Shown one piece after another: positions 48,101 to 58,379 of a stretch of DNA of 64,000 nt; the first letter of the stretch is position 1; each line of letters begins with the position of its first letter. The notes below the pieces were generated by a model, which was not told the origin of the DNA, did not search any database, and saw only the letters and a list, made by a program, of their open reading frames with translations. Source of the DNA: Takakia lepidozioides (Eukaryota; Streptophyta; Takakiopsida; Takakiales; Takakiaceae); the NCBI GenBank assembly GCA_030704615.1, contig CM060734.1:7502001-7566000 (forward strand). Direction: 5' to 3'. The position numbers were made by a program, and so were the translations under genes.

Positions 48101-50649
48101 CTCACTACTGGAGTGAGCCCTTAACAAAGGTAGTGTCAGTTCCCTTTTGTTCCACCAAAACTGGGTGGCAAACAACATCTTAAGAGTACATTCTTCAGAG
48201 TTCTGATGTCCCTACTGTTTTTGCAGGGCCGTCTGGGCTCCTTACATCACTGGGTCCTATCGTACATTGGTGAATGTATGTGTCTCGTTTAGGATCACAA
48301 AACATCCTGTGAATGTACATGTAGTACAAATGTTTGCACGGCACATATTTCCCTCTCTTCCCTAGAGAACTCAAGATTGTGTTCTTGAAGTCTGGGCAAG
48401 TGCAATCTGGAAAAGTGGAAATAGTTACCTTGTACGCCCTGTCATGAAGAACAGATCCCGTTGTCACCATAGTATACACCCGCCCGTAGCCTGGAGGGGG
48501 GACATCGACCATCTGGGTCACCCAACACTGCAGGGTTTTGGCTGACTCAATCTTGCACTCATGCTACGCACCTGCCTCAAACCGTCGGACCGCTTTTCCA
48601 TTTCTTTTTGTAGGCCAATCGTTGCCATGTGGAGGGCGTGCAGGAATGGGGAAGGGAAAGCCCGTGAAGAATTTATCGTTATGACAGTTGGTCCTCTTGG
48701 GAGCTAAAACCTTGCATCCTCCATCATGTCAATTTCCTGTTTTGACAGTGAAGTCCCCATCTTCACTGGCCACACCAATGGAACTTGGGGTTTGCTTATC
48801 ACCGACTCACGGACAGTGCCCATCACGCAACGCTTCATGTCATCAGGACACAACCAAAACTTGTGAGGCCTGTCTTGTCTGCATGTTATAAAATTTGTAG
48901 AATACAATTTGAGCAATGCCCCTCACACAAATTGCAGCTCTATCCAGACACCCTGTCCTGCAGCCCAATTACTCATTTGCCCAATTACAAATGCTCTAAT
49001 GAGAAATCAGAACTCAGACAGTGGTCTATTACATCATACATGATCCTGGAGCCTTGAAATCTCCTCAACCATAACTTCCCTCTCTCCGCCAGTGTAGAAG
49101 TTCTGGTACCTGTATTGCAAACAGTGCCCCAATATTTGTCTCATTCTTTTTGCTTTGCAGGATATGATCAGTTCTGCAACAACATTCACTCACCTTGAAG
49201 GCATCTAAGAAAAAGATCTCCATAATAATCACATGTACAAAATCATTGCTAATTGGGTGTCCACAAGTAGGCTAGCTTCCAATTATCCAAACTTGTCAGT
49301 GTGATATTGTTGGGGACCTGCGAAGTTCCTCTGACAGACGTATGTTTTCCATGGCAAACCGTGTCAGCTCAGGGTTGTGCTCTGTTCGCACTTGCACTAG
49401 CTGTAATTCCGCCTGTACAGTATTTTTTTCTTCCATAAGAAAAGTGTCTGCAGGCAGAAGACATTTCGAAAGCAACTCAAGTCTCTGGATTTTGTCTTCC
49501 CTGAAACGCAGCATCATCTTGCTGCACTGAGTATCATCTTCCCGCTGCTTCACCTGCACAGTAAGACTTAGAGCTTCATCCAAATTCAGCTTGACCCAAA
49601 ATGCTTCTCCTTTTTCACCCTCCACTTTGGTGTTTCCAACCTATGCCTTGCCTCCATGAAACACATTAAATTGTCCTTCTGGTCAAAAACATAGTAAAGG
49701 AATTTTGATGAAAAGAGGTGCAATAGAAGTGTCCAGGCCAAGCGAGCAGTCTGCTTCAAAGAAAGATCTACAGTATGACAAACCAAGACAGAAGCATGAG
49801 TCAGCTCGTGGAATTTGCTCGCGGGTGCCCGTTGGCTCTAGATCTAAGCATGACAGACTGTAATGAAGAGGATACCCACCAAGCAATTCAGTTGCTCAAT
49901 CTCAGCAGCCAAACGCTGTGTGGAAAGGTTGGCTGCCTGCTCTCTTCTGAGAGCTCCTGCCAACACAGCCTCCAATTTTTGTATCTGCTTGCATGTTCCA
50001 AGCAATCATTGGTCGTCAACGGCAGATAGGTACACAAGACACATGACTGAAATTTTCACTCAATTGATGCATATGTGCCAGCAACCATATTCACTACTTC
50101 AGACCTCAGGGACTTTTAGCTGAAATGTTTACCAGTGTTTCTAATGAGGATATGGAACATTATCACACTAAAGGAGATTAAAACTGCAGGAAAGTGGACA
50201 CACCTTATGAAAGATTTGGGAGATAGCAGGAGCCTTATTAAACTCCAGTAAGCCTGATGACTGGAATGCTGGTTGAAGCCCAGTAGCTGAAGTAGTCATA
50301 CCATAGCCATGCTCCCCTTCCGGTATGCTTTCATGCAAAATTCCCATTGTTCGCACTGATGGTATCCTTGATATGCTTTGTCTTCGAATACGAGCCAACT
50401 CCTCCTATCAATGTTGGGGAAAACATTGTCAGGAGAGGGTGTTCGTGCAGCAGAGAGGACCCAAGTGCAATGATACAAAAAGGGACCTGCGCAACGGGAT
50501 ATTTGGACTACAAGTGAAGAAATCCATAGAAAGAGGACGAGATGGAGGACCACACACAAATCAGTTAGTAATATTCTCCACACCTTCAACTGTTCAATTT
50601 GCTGACGCAAGCTACTAACATCTCCGGATGCGTCTTCATTGACAACAGC
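45128..50649 (-). CDS. Kinesin-12 (KIN-12/POK/PAKRP type), neck and stalk without motor
   Basis: Ten exons with consistent phases and no stop: 50649-50584, 50404-50204, 49984-49880, 49553-49318, 49109-49040, 46641-46576, 46434-46355, 45816-45735, 45438-45352, 45229-45128. They encode NEDASGDVSSLRQQIEQLK (neck), EELARIRRQS, KLEAVLAGALRREQAA, QREDDTQCSKMMLRFREDKI, NPELTRFAMENIRL, YQNFYTGGERE and coiled coil to ALQAVEKFQRQLK, about 365 residues. Kinesin-12 proteins organise phragmoplast microtubules and guide the division plane. The motor domain should lie above 50649, but X3 starts 68 bp upstream and no motor sequence occurs in the remaining 13 kb. The C-terminal end is also not seen. A SWIM pseudogene and a repeat occupy the intron 49039-46642. 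Confidence 0.9.
47160..48180 (+). mobile_element. Non-LTR-retrotransposon-like remnant and interspersed repeat
   Basis: From 47412 the frame reads SHNLRIETGRW, then RLCPACTGHNQEIETEEHFF and NCSLYYEIRGRFHCLF before a stop near 47588: a C-x2-C...H-x4-C motif typical of the C-terminus of LINE-type ORF2 proteins. The frame reopens to 47685. About 47900-48170 is the second copy of the repeat found in the PITP intron (37020-37330), inverted. It sits inside the large kinesin-12 intron. Confidence 0.6.
48195..48880 (-). pseudogene. SWIM zinc-finger protein, disrupted
   Basis: The 3' part encodes ESAKTLQCWVTQM, YTMVTTGSVLHDRAYKVTIS, TFPDCTCPDF and GKYVPCKHLYYMYI: C-x-C ... C-x-H, the SWIM zinc finger found in MULE-related and many plant proteins. 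The same frame upstream, from 48695, gives FFTGFPFPIPARPPHGNDW and RRFEAGA, then a TAG (48564-48566), then HECKIESAK. A possible earlier exon ends near 48700 (HKFWLCPDDMKRCVMGTVRE). It lies inside a kinesin-12 intron, same strand. The stop and the divergent tail after TYIHQC indicate a dead copy. Confidence 0.75.
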
Positions 50650-50716
50650 CTGTACATAATCTACCTAGACTCACCATGGTAAAAACTAGAGCAACTTGTT
50701 CAACTGCAATACACGA

Positions 50717-52075
50717 TCATTCATTCCCTGTCATTTCATTTTCTTCTTCTCTTCCGTCTTTCTCTACCAAGACAACACGAGTCATATATCCACTTGACCG
50801 AAGAATCTGATCTTCCATATCCTTCATCTGGCGGTAGTGCCACAAACTGTTGCCAGGATCGAGAGTTCGTGCCTCCATGGCGAGCTCCATCTGGCAAACG
50901 ACCAAAGATTTAGTTCCATAGCAAAAAAAAACTTAACTGTAAAAATTTCAACAAGCTAGTGGTCATGTACTTACCACATGGAAGAAGAACCCTGCCAAGT
51001 CAATGGTGATCTTCACAGGGTCATTACTGTAATGTGATCCTCTCATAATAGTTGAAATCGCTCCATGCACAGCTGAACTACCGAAGGGATCTGATCCTGT
51101 TCTTCGCCAATTGTCGTGGATGGTGAGCTCCTTCAAATTCATTTGCCAAGTGCGGACGTCTTCCATTGAGGAGCGCTTACTTGGTTTGGGGACTTCTAAC
51201 AACTTGTAGAGCTCTGCGCGAAGGTTTCCCGTTATCTTTCCTCGATAGTCTCTGAGATAGCGAAGGATAGGTTTCTGTAGCCCGGCTTTGCGATCTGTCT
51301 GAGTTCCCCAATGTTTCTGAAACATTTCAAGGAAATTTTGTCTGCTCGGTCTACCGCAAAAGCATCGAACACGTCATCCCGAATGGCATTATACTCCGGA
51401 TAAATGGCACTATGCTCATTGAACCCCAAGATCAAATTTCGAGCAATAGCAGCCATCTTTTTCTGCTTCAAAAAGGAAAGAAATGCTTTGATGTAGGCAA
51501 TACGTGAAGACTAGCAATGCACGAGCTTGCACGAGAACAAGAAATACTTCAAGTAGTGCACAATAAGATGTTGACTTACCTTGATATATTCCCAATCAAC
51601 AAATTCGGGAAGGGATTTTGTGAATTCAAGCGCTAACTGCACGCCTTGGCTCAGAGTGCCAATCTGTTTGCGTTGCTCCTCGTTAATCCTTTTCAAACTC
51701 TGTAATTGCATCCGCTCTTGAGCGTTTAGAGTCCTTTGATCCTCATTTTCTGGCCGCTCAGAATTAACCTCTGCAATCATTGAGAAGATATGTGTTTGTT
51801 CAAGTAGCCATCCACATCTTCGAAATAAGCACAGAGCTAGTTCAGAACTGACCTCTGCTATCATTGAGAAGAGATCAAGAAGACATTTATTTGTAGCATC
51901 CACATATTCAAAATAAGTACAGAATGCAACACTACAATCAAGTGCTTGGGAAATCTGGTAATCCATCGCCGTGATTTTCCGCATTTTCGTCACTGCTAGG
52001 TGCTGGAGCAATGAGGCGACGACGTACCAAACGACAAACAGCTCCGGGGCCCCTCACTTGCCCTCGATTGGACAT
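50717..52075 (-). pseudogene. X-family gene, copy X3 (most complete)
   Basis: Exon 1 starts at 52075 (MSNRGQVRG, CRLVRRRLIAPAPSSDENAE). The next exon ends 51580 (DQRTLNAQERMQLQSLKRIN ... PEFVDWEYIK). Exon 51462-50975 runs KKMAAIARNLILGFNEHSAI, a frame change near 51340, then MFQKHWGTQTDRKAGLQKPI, LRYLRDYRGKITGNLRAELY, SSAVHGAISTIM. Exon 50890-50717 begins MELAMEARTLDPGNSLWHYR and ends at a TGA. A 100-bp tandem duplication disturbs the exon 1-2 region (two SMIAEV blocks at about 51880 and 51775), and no clean donor follows exon 1. No known domain is recognised: a coiled segment, a basic central core and a C-terminal helix. It is flanked by 5'-truncated callose synthase (+) and kinesin-12 (-). 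Confidence 0.65.
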
Positions 52076-52307
52076 TTTTTTTTTGCTAGACGTAGCAATG
52101 CTGTCAATGCCGCTATGAACTCTATCGACGAATCTGTGCGTACGAATTCACAGCTTCAATTCACACTTTGTTGTCATGGCTTCGATGAGCCTCTGATGTT
52201 TGGAGGTTTGTGTTTGAAAAAAATTGGCGCTACCTTCATAATTTTACACTCTGTAAGTGTAATTTGTGATTTTGTGCATGTATTTACCTTAAACCAAAAA
52301 GCTTCAG

Positions 52308-52464
52308 CAAACTTCCAGCTAGCGGTACGGCTATTTCAGGGCTTGCTGCTCATGGGTCTCATCGCGGGCATTGTTGTGGCTGTTACCAAGTCACCTCTCA
52401 CAATTGGTGATGCGTTTTCCATGGCTCTGGCATACATCCCAGTTCAGGCTGGGGCCTTATCTCG
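52308..52464 (+). pseudogene. Callose synthase (1,3-beta-glucan synthase), one C-terminal exon
   Basis: The exon between CTTCAG and GTAAGT encodes NFQLAVRLFQGLLLMGLIAG, IVVAVTKSPLTIGDAF and SMALAYIPVQAGALSR: the transmembrane region near the end of plant glucan synthase-like proteins (family pattern RFxQGL...IAGLxVAV...LxxxDxFAxxLAFIPTGW). The nearly invariant TGW is VQA here. No other exon of this roughly 1,900-residue membrane enzyme is present. It lies 233 bp from the X3 start codon, in opposite orientation. Confidence 0.8.
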
Positions 52465-52629
52465 GTAAGTTGCCTCTGTCTTACTGGTCCCTGCTTTCTA
52501 CACTTTCCCCTGCTCTTCTACTTAATTTTTGCTGTTGAATCCTCTACAACTATGGAAATATAGGCTATAATCATTGCAAACCCCTCTTAAGAAGAATAGA
52601 TTGATTGATGCTGCCATCACTTCTTCTTT

Positions 52630-53128
52630 ACTTGAGACGGTGATGAAGACGCTCTGGAAAGCAGAGATCTGGGAAAGGCGCTTGAGGCCTTACAGGTGCT
52701 TAACACATTTGAGTCCGACAGTGCAACGCTGCCAGATTCTGTAGAAGACAATGGATCCTTGAGGGCAGAGGTTTTGAGTGAAACGAGCACATCTGGATTT
52801 GTCTCCGTTAGTGAGGGGGATTGTTTGAAGGTGCTGGATGCATGCCAAAGTGCACTAGATTTGCAATTGGTGGGGAATTGGCTTCAACTGAGGGGATTGC
52901 TTCCAAGTTTTGGCAAGCACAAGGCTCGTGGTAAGCATGAACCGTCACAGTCAGTCTGACGTTTTCGTGGTTTTGGTTCATTTGATCAATGCTGGAATTA
53001 AGGAGTTGCAGTTGGGTGTAGTATTTGCGGCTTCAGAAGGGGGGAGAGTGGTTACACTAGCGGACATGTTGGCTTCAGCAGGGCTGGAAGGTAAACCAGA
53101 TTTTCTTGACCTCACAATGCTCAAATGA
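52630..53128 (+). CDS. Y-family ORF, unrecognised
   Basis: An exon-like stretch GDEDALESRDLGKALEALQ runs on into VLNTFESDSATLPDSVED and an acidic region, then LDLQLVGNWLQLRGLLPSFG. A second frame (52910-53128) contains VLVHLINAGIKELQLGVVFA and MLASAGLEGKPDFLDLTML. The GDxDALxxxxLGxALEAL core recurs at about 63455-63505, so it is a small repeated family. No function is recognised; it is not clearly part of the CHD gene that follows. Confidence 0.35.
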
Positions 53129-53214
53129 TAAGCTATCAAGTTTTCTTTATGCAATTGAATGAAACGGAACCAGCAGCACTTTTGCATGTCATCTCTTCTT
53201 TGAACATGTCTCAG

Positions 53215-55151
53215 ATCAAAACAGGCATAGCAATCCTGGCCGATGAGATGGGTTTGGGGAAGACAATACAGGTCAGATCTTGTTACATACCAGCCTACAG
53301 TCTTTACTGGGATCATTGAAATACCCACTCATCCAACTTTTGAAGTTTTGGTTTGACTTAGCTATGAGGTTGACCAGCAAATTCAGTAATTTCTGGGCAT
53401 GCCTTTTGTGCAGATGAGCAATTCTCAAAACCAAGTTGCTACTTAGAAGGAAATCTGAGGGAACACGACATGTTCTCCCTTATTGTGACTGCATGATAAC
53501 AATTTGGCTTTTTGTCCTGTATGCAGTCGGTTGCAATGCTTGAGAATCTACGAATGAAACGAAAAATTAGGGTTCCTTTCTTGGTGATTGCACCTGTTTC
53601 GACTCTTGGGCACTGGCAGCGAGAAGTGGAATCTCTGACCGATATGAATTGTGTTGTCTACACTGGCAACCAAGAAGACAGAGAGATTGTCAGGGACTAC
53701 GAGTTTCACTACACTGACCGCAAATCTCGTGACTTCAAATTCAATGTGAGTTCTTTGCTTCTGTGTTATGTGATTACTTGTTGACATGAAGGGCATTTGC
53801 ATATCAGATCAAGAAGCTGCCAGCCAAGAAATCTAGGACAAAATTCTCCTTTAGTTTGTCCTATACTCCTTGCCATCCGTCCTACCCACACAGCTCTGTT
53901 TGCAACCTTCATAGCAAAATTTGCACTTTACTGGAAGGGATGGGACTCCAATTGACCAGGCGATTGGACACAAAGTGAGCTATTTTGAGACTACTGTTTG
54001 GCTTGAAGGGTTGTTAAGAATTGAAACAAATTCAAAACAATTTGGACAACAAGCTCTGACGTCTACATTTTTGTTTGCCGAAGTACGGTGACATCAAGGC
54101 TGCAGAACAGGTGTCTATTGTCGGCCCAGTAAAAAGTGGTTCTTGTCTTCATCTCATTTTAGTTTTTCTTTTCAATGTTTTCATTGTTAACATGACAGCT
54201 TCCATTATTTCTTCAAGTGTTGGAACAGAATAACAGTTTTGTGTCAAGGCAGATGGGTTATGTCATGCATTAACCACAAGATCTGTAATGTACCCTTACA
54301 GTTGGCTAGTCATTTTGAAGGTCATTTTAGTTCTTCAACCATAGCAGATGGTTGAGCGTCAAAAACCAGCGGTTTGCTGACATGTTCGGTATTTCTGTCC
54401 AGATAAAAGATCTTCAAGACAATATATTGAGACCCAGACTGTTGAGGCGCATGAAGGAGGATGTGGAGAAGAGCATCCCTCAGAAGGAAGAGGTGACTGT
54501 GCAACCTCTGTAAACTGTTTTTTGTGCTAATGCTCAGATATTTAGTCCATGCAAATGAAATGAGAACTTAAAACTAGTGTGAAACAGGCTTGTAGTTGAG
54601 ACCAAGGCATTCTTCTCCTGGCATGGGCAGACTATCGTGTGGGTAGAGCTGACAAGGGAACAGCGGACATTCTACCGTGCAATTTATGAGAACTCTATCT
54701 CCACTTTACTCGAGGGATCTTCAAGCAGCAATATGCCCAACCTGCGGAATGTGGTAAGCTCATCGATCGCAGGCTGCAGGTTTATTGATCATCTGCAAAA
54801 TGTTCTCTTGTACTCATTTGAAACATGTGGTTAGATCGTAGGTTCAAGTGGATTTACCAATCATGAAATGCTGAATCTAGTACAAACTACTAATGTTACT
54901 TGGGAGATATGGAATGTCAGAGTAAGGCATCCATGTTGCTGTGCCCTAAAATTATCTTGCCCCTTTCAGTGTGTTTCTCATTTCTTCCATTTGTCATCGG
55001 CTTTGATGCAAGCTTGTTTGATCTTGTAAGCTTAGTATCACAACATACCTCTCATATGCGGCAGGCTATGGAACTCCGAAAACTGTGCAATCGTCCTTTC
55101 CTCTGTGACGGCCTTGAGGACAACTTGATCTCGAAGCATGGCTCTGGAAAA
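53215..55151 (+). pseudogene. CHD-type SNF2 chromatin remodeler, exons missing
   Basis: Six exons, all phase 0: 53215-53271 (IAILADEMGLGKTIQ, Walker A), 53527-53745 (FLVIAPVSTLGHWQREVESL, TDMNCVVYTGNQEDREIV), 54084-54110 (YGDIKAAEQ), 54403-54492 (ILRPRLLRRMKEDVEKSIPQ), 54631-54753 (TIVWVELTREQRTFYRAIYE, NMPNLRNV) and 55065-55151 (MELRKLCNRPFLCDGLEDNL). The order matches the ATPase of CHD proteins, and the YRAIYEN / NMPNL / MELRKxCNxPFL set is closest to the CHD6-9 group. The DEAH-box part between exons 2 and 3 is absent, as are chromodomains and helicase lobe 2. Because flanking exons are phase 0, a spliced RNA would stay open but lack the catalytic DEAH motif. Confidence 0.85.
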
Positions 55152-55269
55152 GTAAGTGCCCTGACCTTACCTAATTGAAAGGAATTAGTGTTCGAAGGTC
55201 CTGAGTTCAATTAAGAGATTCCTCTGTCTATGATGAGTCCTCCACGGCTGACGAGATTATTTCCTGTAC

Positions 55270-55560
55270 TTGCTTGATTACGCAAAAGCAGCAGCAATAG
55301 TGGCACATTTGATAATATTGAGTGATGCAGGATGGCAGGGTTGTGGCAGGTCCATTGTGCAGCTCCTACGACAACATCACCTCGATGGTTCTCGCTCCGA
55401 GCTGGCTGCTCTCGACTATGCCAAATTCCCAGTCAGAAAGGTAACGTTTCTGCCTCCCGAAGTCGATGGCAATGTCATCTTCGAGTTTCCACCTGTTTCT
55501 TCGTCAAACAAAGCCTCCGGGATGTTAACAGACATGGATCGAAAGCATATCACACGGTTC
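55270..55560 (+). CDS. Unrecognised ORF segment
   Basis: The stretch SRSELAALDYAKFPVRKVTF, LPPEVDGNVIFEFPPVSSSN, then MLTDMDRKHI looks like real protein sequence: a Pro-rich beta-type segment of the form LPPxxDGxVxFExPP. I have a vague recollection of similar segments in large gene families of seed-free plants but cannot name the family. It lies directly before the PPR fragment. Confidence 0.35.
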
Positions 55561-55580
55561 CACCACCAACACTGCTCTTG

Positions 55581-55690
55581 ATAGAGGACCAAAAGAGGGA
55601 GTAAAAAAGAATTCTTCTTGTGGCGATGTCAGGACACTATGTAAGGCAGGACAACTGAAAGAGGCGCTGCACATGTTGAACCAAGGGGTC
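55581..55690 (+). pseudogene. PPR protein, second N-terminal fragment
   Basis: DRGPKEGVKKNSSCGDVRTL then CKAGQLKEALHMLNQGV aligns residue for residue with the 39742-40080 fragment (ERGSREGV..., LC..xxLxEALxxLNQG). Similarity ends at the start of the first repeat and non-PPR sequence follows, so both fragments cover the same 5' end of one PPR subfamily. Confidence 0.7.
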
Positions 55691-56162
55691 GTTTTGCTAG
55701 CCCGCCTCTGCCCTGCCTCAGCCCCGCTCTGAGCGTGGCCTACTGTTTGCGCGGATCTGGTTGCAGGGCATGGAAGCCTGAAGATCAGAGGGAAGGGGGA
55801 TGCCATGCAAGGTTGGGGGAGGCATGGTTGCATTTGGTGCATGCAGGAGTGCAAAGGTAGGGCCTGCCAGAGGTTTGAGATTAAGGATAGGGGAGATGGC
55901 ATGCATGGATTGAGTCGGGGTGTTGCAACCCGAGGTCGGTGCAGGCAGTAATGATGGCAGTTCTCTTACAACATTCTCTCTGCAGGCTTCTTCTCCTGTC
56001 GTACTTTCTTAGAGTCGTTGTTTTCCATCGTTGTGTTGTAGATTGGAGGTGCCGCGGATTCATATGTGGGGGATCTGAATGGAGGGGAAGAGTGTTGTTA
56101 GCGACATGATTCCAATGTCACGACGATCACGCGAACAACGGGCTTCCAAGAATTCCTAGTCC

Positions 56163-57843
56163 GTGTTAGAGCCCTCTGCAAATCCTGTAGATATTCCTTC
56201 AACATCCAAGAATCTTAAGAGTGGCGTACTTAATTCTGTAGGCACTTCTCGGATATCGAAGAATTCAAGGGCAAGGGCGGAAGGTTTGACAGAGAGTTCT
56301 CGGCCGTCAAAGAAAGCAAATGTTGGTGCCACTTTTACTGGGGGGACAGGTCTTGAGCGGTCAGTCAATGCCTCCGAAGTTAATGTGAAGGGTGCTTCAA
56401 CTATAACGCCTGCATCGAAGTCCCCTAAGTCATTATTGAGCAGTACTAGTGTCAACCTTACAAATCAGCATTTGAAATCTCGGGGATTTAGCGAGGCTGT
56501 CAGCCCTGGTCAATCCCACCTAGTTAACTGCAATGGTGCTGAAACACTACCTGCAGCTGATGGTTCACGAGATGTGCCGCAAACAAGGATGGGAAGAGCA
56601 CTCCGACCGCGGCATGTCACGCCGCTCAAAAAGGTAATCAAGCCCCCAAAATCCTTCCAGGATGTGGTGTTGAGCGATTCCGATGGCCCATGGATCTTGG
56701 GCCGGCGAATCAAGGTGTTTTGGCCTCTTGACAGTAAGTGGTATTATGGGGAAGTCAAAGCATATAACAACGCAAAAAAGCAGCACAAGATCATCCATGA
56801 CGACCGTGATGAGGAATGGCTCAAACTTCAGAGGGAACAATTAAAGTTTTTGGACCGCCGCTTTCAGTTCTTGCTACACATTCTACTCCTCTTAAGAACG
56901 ATGCCCGCAAGTCAGCTTCTACCAGTGCAAAGCATTCGAAAGGAGAAGTGGGTGGAGATGATGGTCCTGCCATCGCGCAGGTGGGACATTTGCCAGGTAC
57001 CCATATCTCGGCTTGTGAAGTTGGTAGGCTTACAAGTGGTCCCCTTGATCAGGCCAAGTTGTTTATGATGACGGGAGGATGAGTGAATTGATCACTGAAG
57101 CCGAGTCAGAATTTGTCGCTGCTGGTGAGGTGCTGGAGGCTTCAGATACAGCTCTAGCTGCAAAAAATCTTACTGTAGTTGCAGATGTGCCCCAATCACC
57201 ACAGGAAGTTGCACCTCTGGGAAATATCACTTGTGAATGTGAAAGTCAGGCAGTGGGTGCTCTTGAGAATGGCCCGAAGATTCTGCTCGAAGATGTGCTT
57301 GAGAATGGCGTTGAGAGCCCCAGAAATGAGGGTCAAAGTTCTGCCCACTTTGGAGTGGTGAATGAGGGAAAACCTGTGTTGGTCGATCATGTGGAGCTGC
57401 CTTGTGAGGCTGAACTCGTCTGTAAAAATAGTGGAGAAGAAAGTAAGGAGGTAGAGGTTGAGGAGAAAGCAGATTGTCTTGCGGAGGAGGATGTCTCGAT
57501 GGAGACTCCTGCTGAGGCTGGAGGACATAGGTGCGCTGTGGTGATGTCTGTGGACACCGAAACAGTGTCTGCCAGTCTGCCGGGTCACTCAAAGAGGGAA
57601 ACCCCCGCCAGTGACACCCATCTTTCTCCACTATTTCTGAGGGAGGGGGTATGTGACGGAAAATCAGCATCAGGAAGATTGGGTAACAAGCTGGATGATG
57701 AGGTTTTTTTGGTATCTGAATTGCCACCAGTTGTTGGGGACATTGAAGTTTCCACCCCTGGTACTGCTCTTGGGGAGGTCTGCATTGGGGAGATTGGAGG
57801 GATTAGTGAAGCAAATTGTTGGGCGAGAAATTGTTGTACGTGA
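56163..57843 (+). pseudogene. Tudor-domain nuclear protein with two frameshifts
   Basis: The first ORF (56163-57068) is Ser/Lys-rich, then has MGRALRPRHVTPLKKVIKPP and a Tudor-type module: ILGRRIKVFWPLDSKWYYGE, VKAYNNAKKQHKIIHDDRDE, EWLKLQREQLKF. This matches the PDS5/MSH6-like form (GxxIxVxWPLDxxWYxGxVxxY...HxxxYDDGDxExLxL), which reads methylated histones or supports chromatin binding. The plausible continuation leaves this frame in a T run near 56848 (ALATHSTPLKNDARKSAS-like segment to 57082) and changes again near 57075 into MSELITEAESEFVAAG, an acidic Glu/Val-rich tail ending 57843. Two homopolymer or single-base shifts, or unrecognised introns, separate the parts. Confidence 0.6.
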
Positions 57844-58379
57844 TGCAAACCGCTTTCATAACTTCCAAGATAGGGTTTGTTCTTGTGGGGAGTATTGGTG
57901 GTTCTCCCAACAGATGGAGAGGAAAATATAGCTTGTACATTGTAAACAAAGAAGAGTGAATGAATGGAACATGCCATTGCCTTTCAGATATCTGCTATCC
58001 TCATATTTCCTTCTTAATTTGGATGACTTTGAATTGGTGAATGTTTGTGAATTTCATTTGAGTACCCCAGGCACTATATAACATCATATAACATCATCCA
58101 TTCTAACATAGTGCATAATGTATACTGCAGTCCTGTCAAAGTCTATAGTTGAGTTTGCACCAGATAAATAACAGTGATCCATAGAACATACCAAGGCATT
58201 GCTGCTATAACTTCATCTATTTTGTAAACTGCAAGACATCAATCTGTCAACTGGAAAATAAAAAAGAATCAGTGTCCCAGAGCCAAGCTTTGCAATGTCT
58301 TTCCAGCACTTCTGGGTCCAATACTCAAAACTCACTTCGTCTTATAGCCACTGAATCTACATGACCATCGTTAACAAAC
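57844..58379. other. No gene seen
   Basis: AT-rich; resembles 3' flanking DNA of the Tudor gene. Confidence 0.4.
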
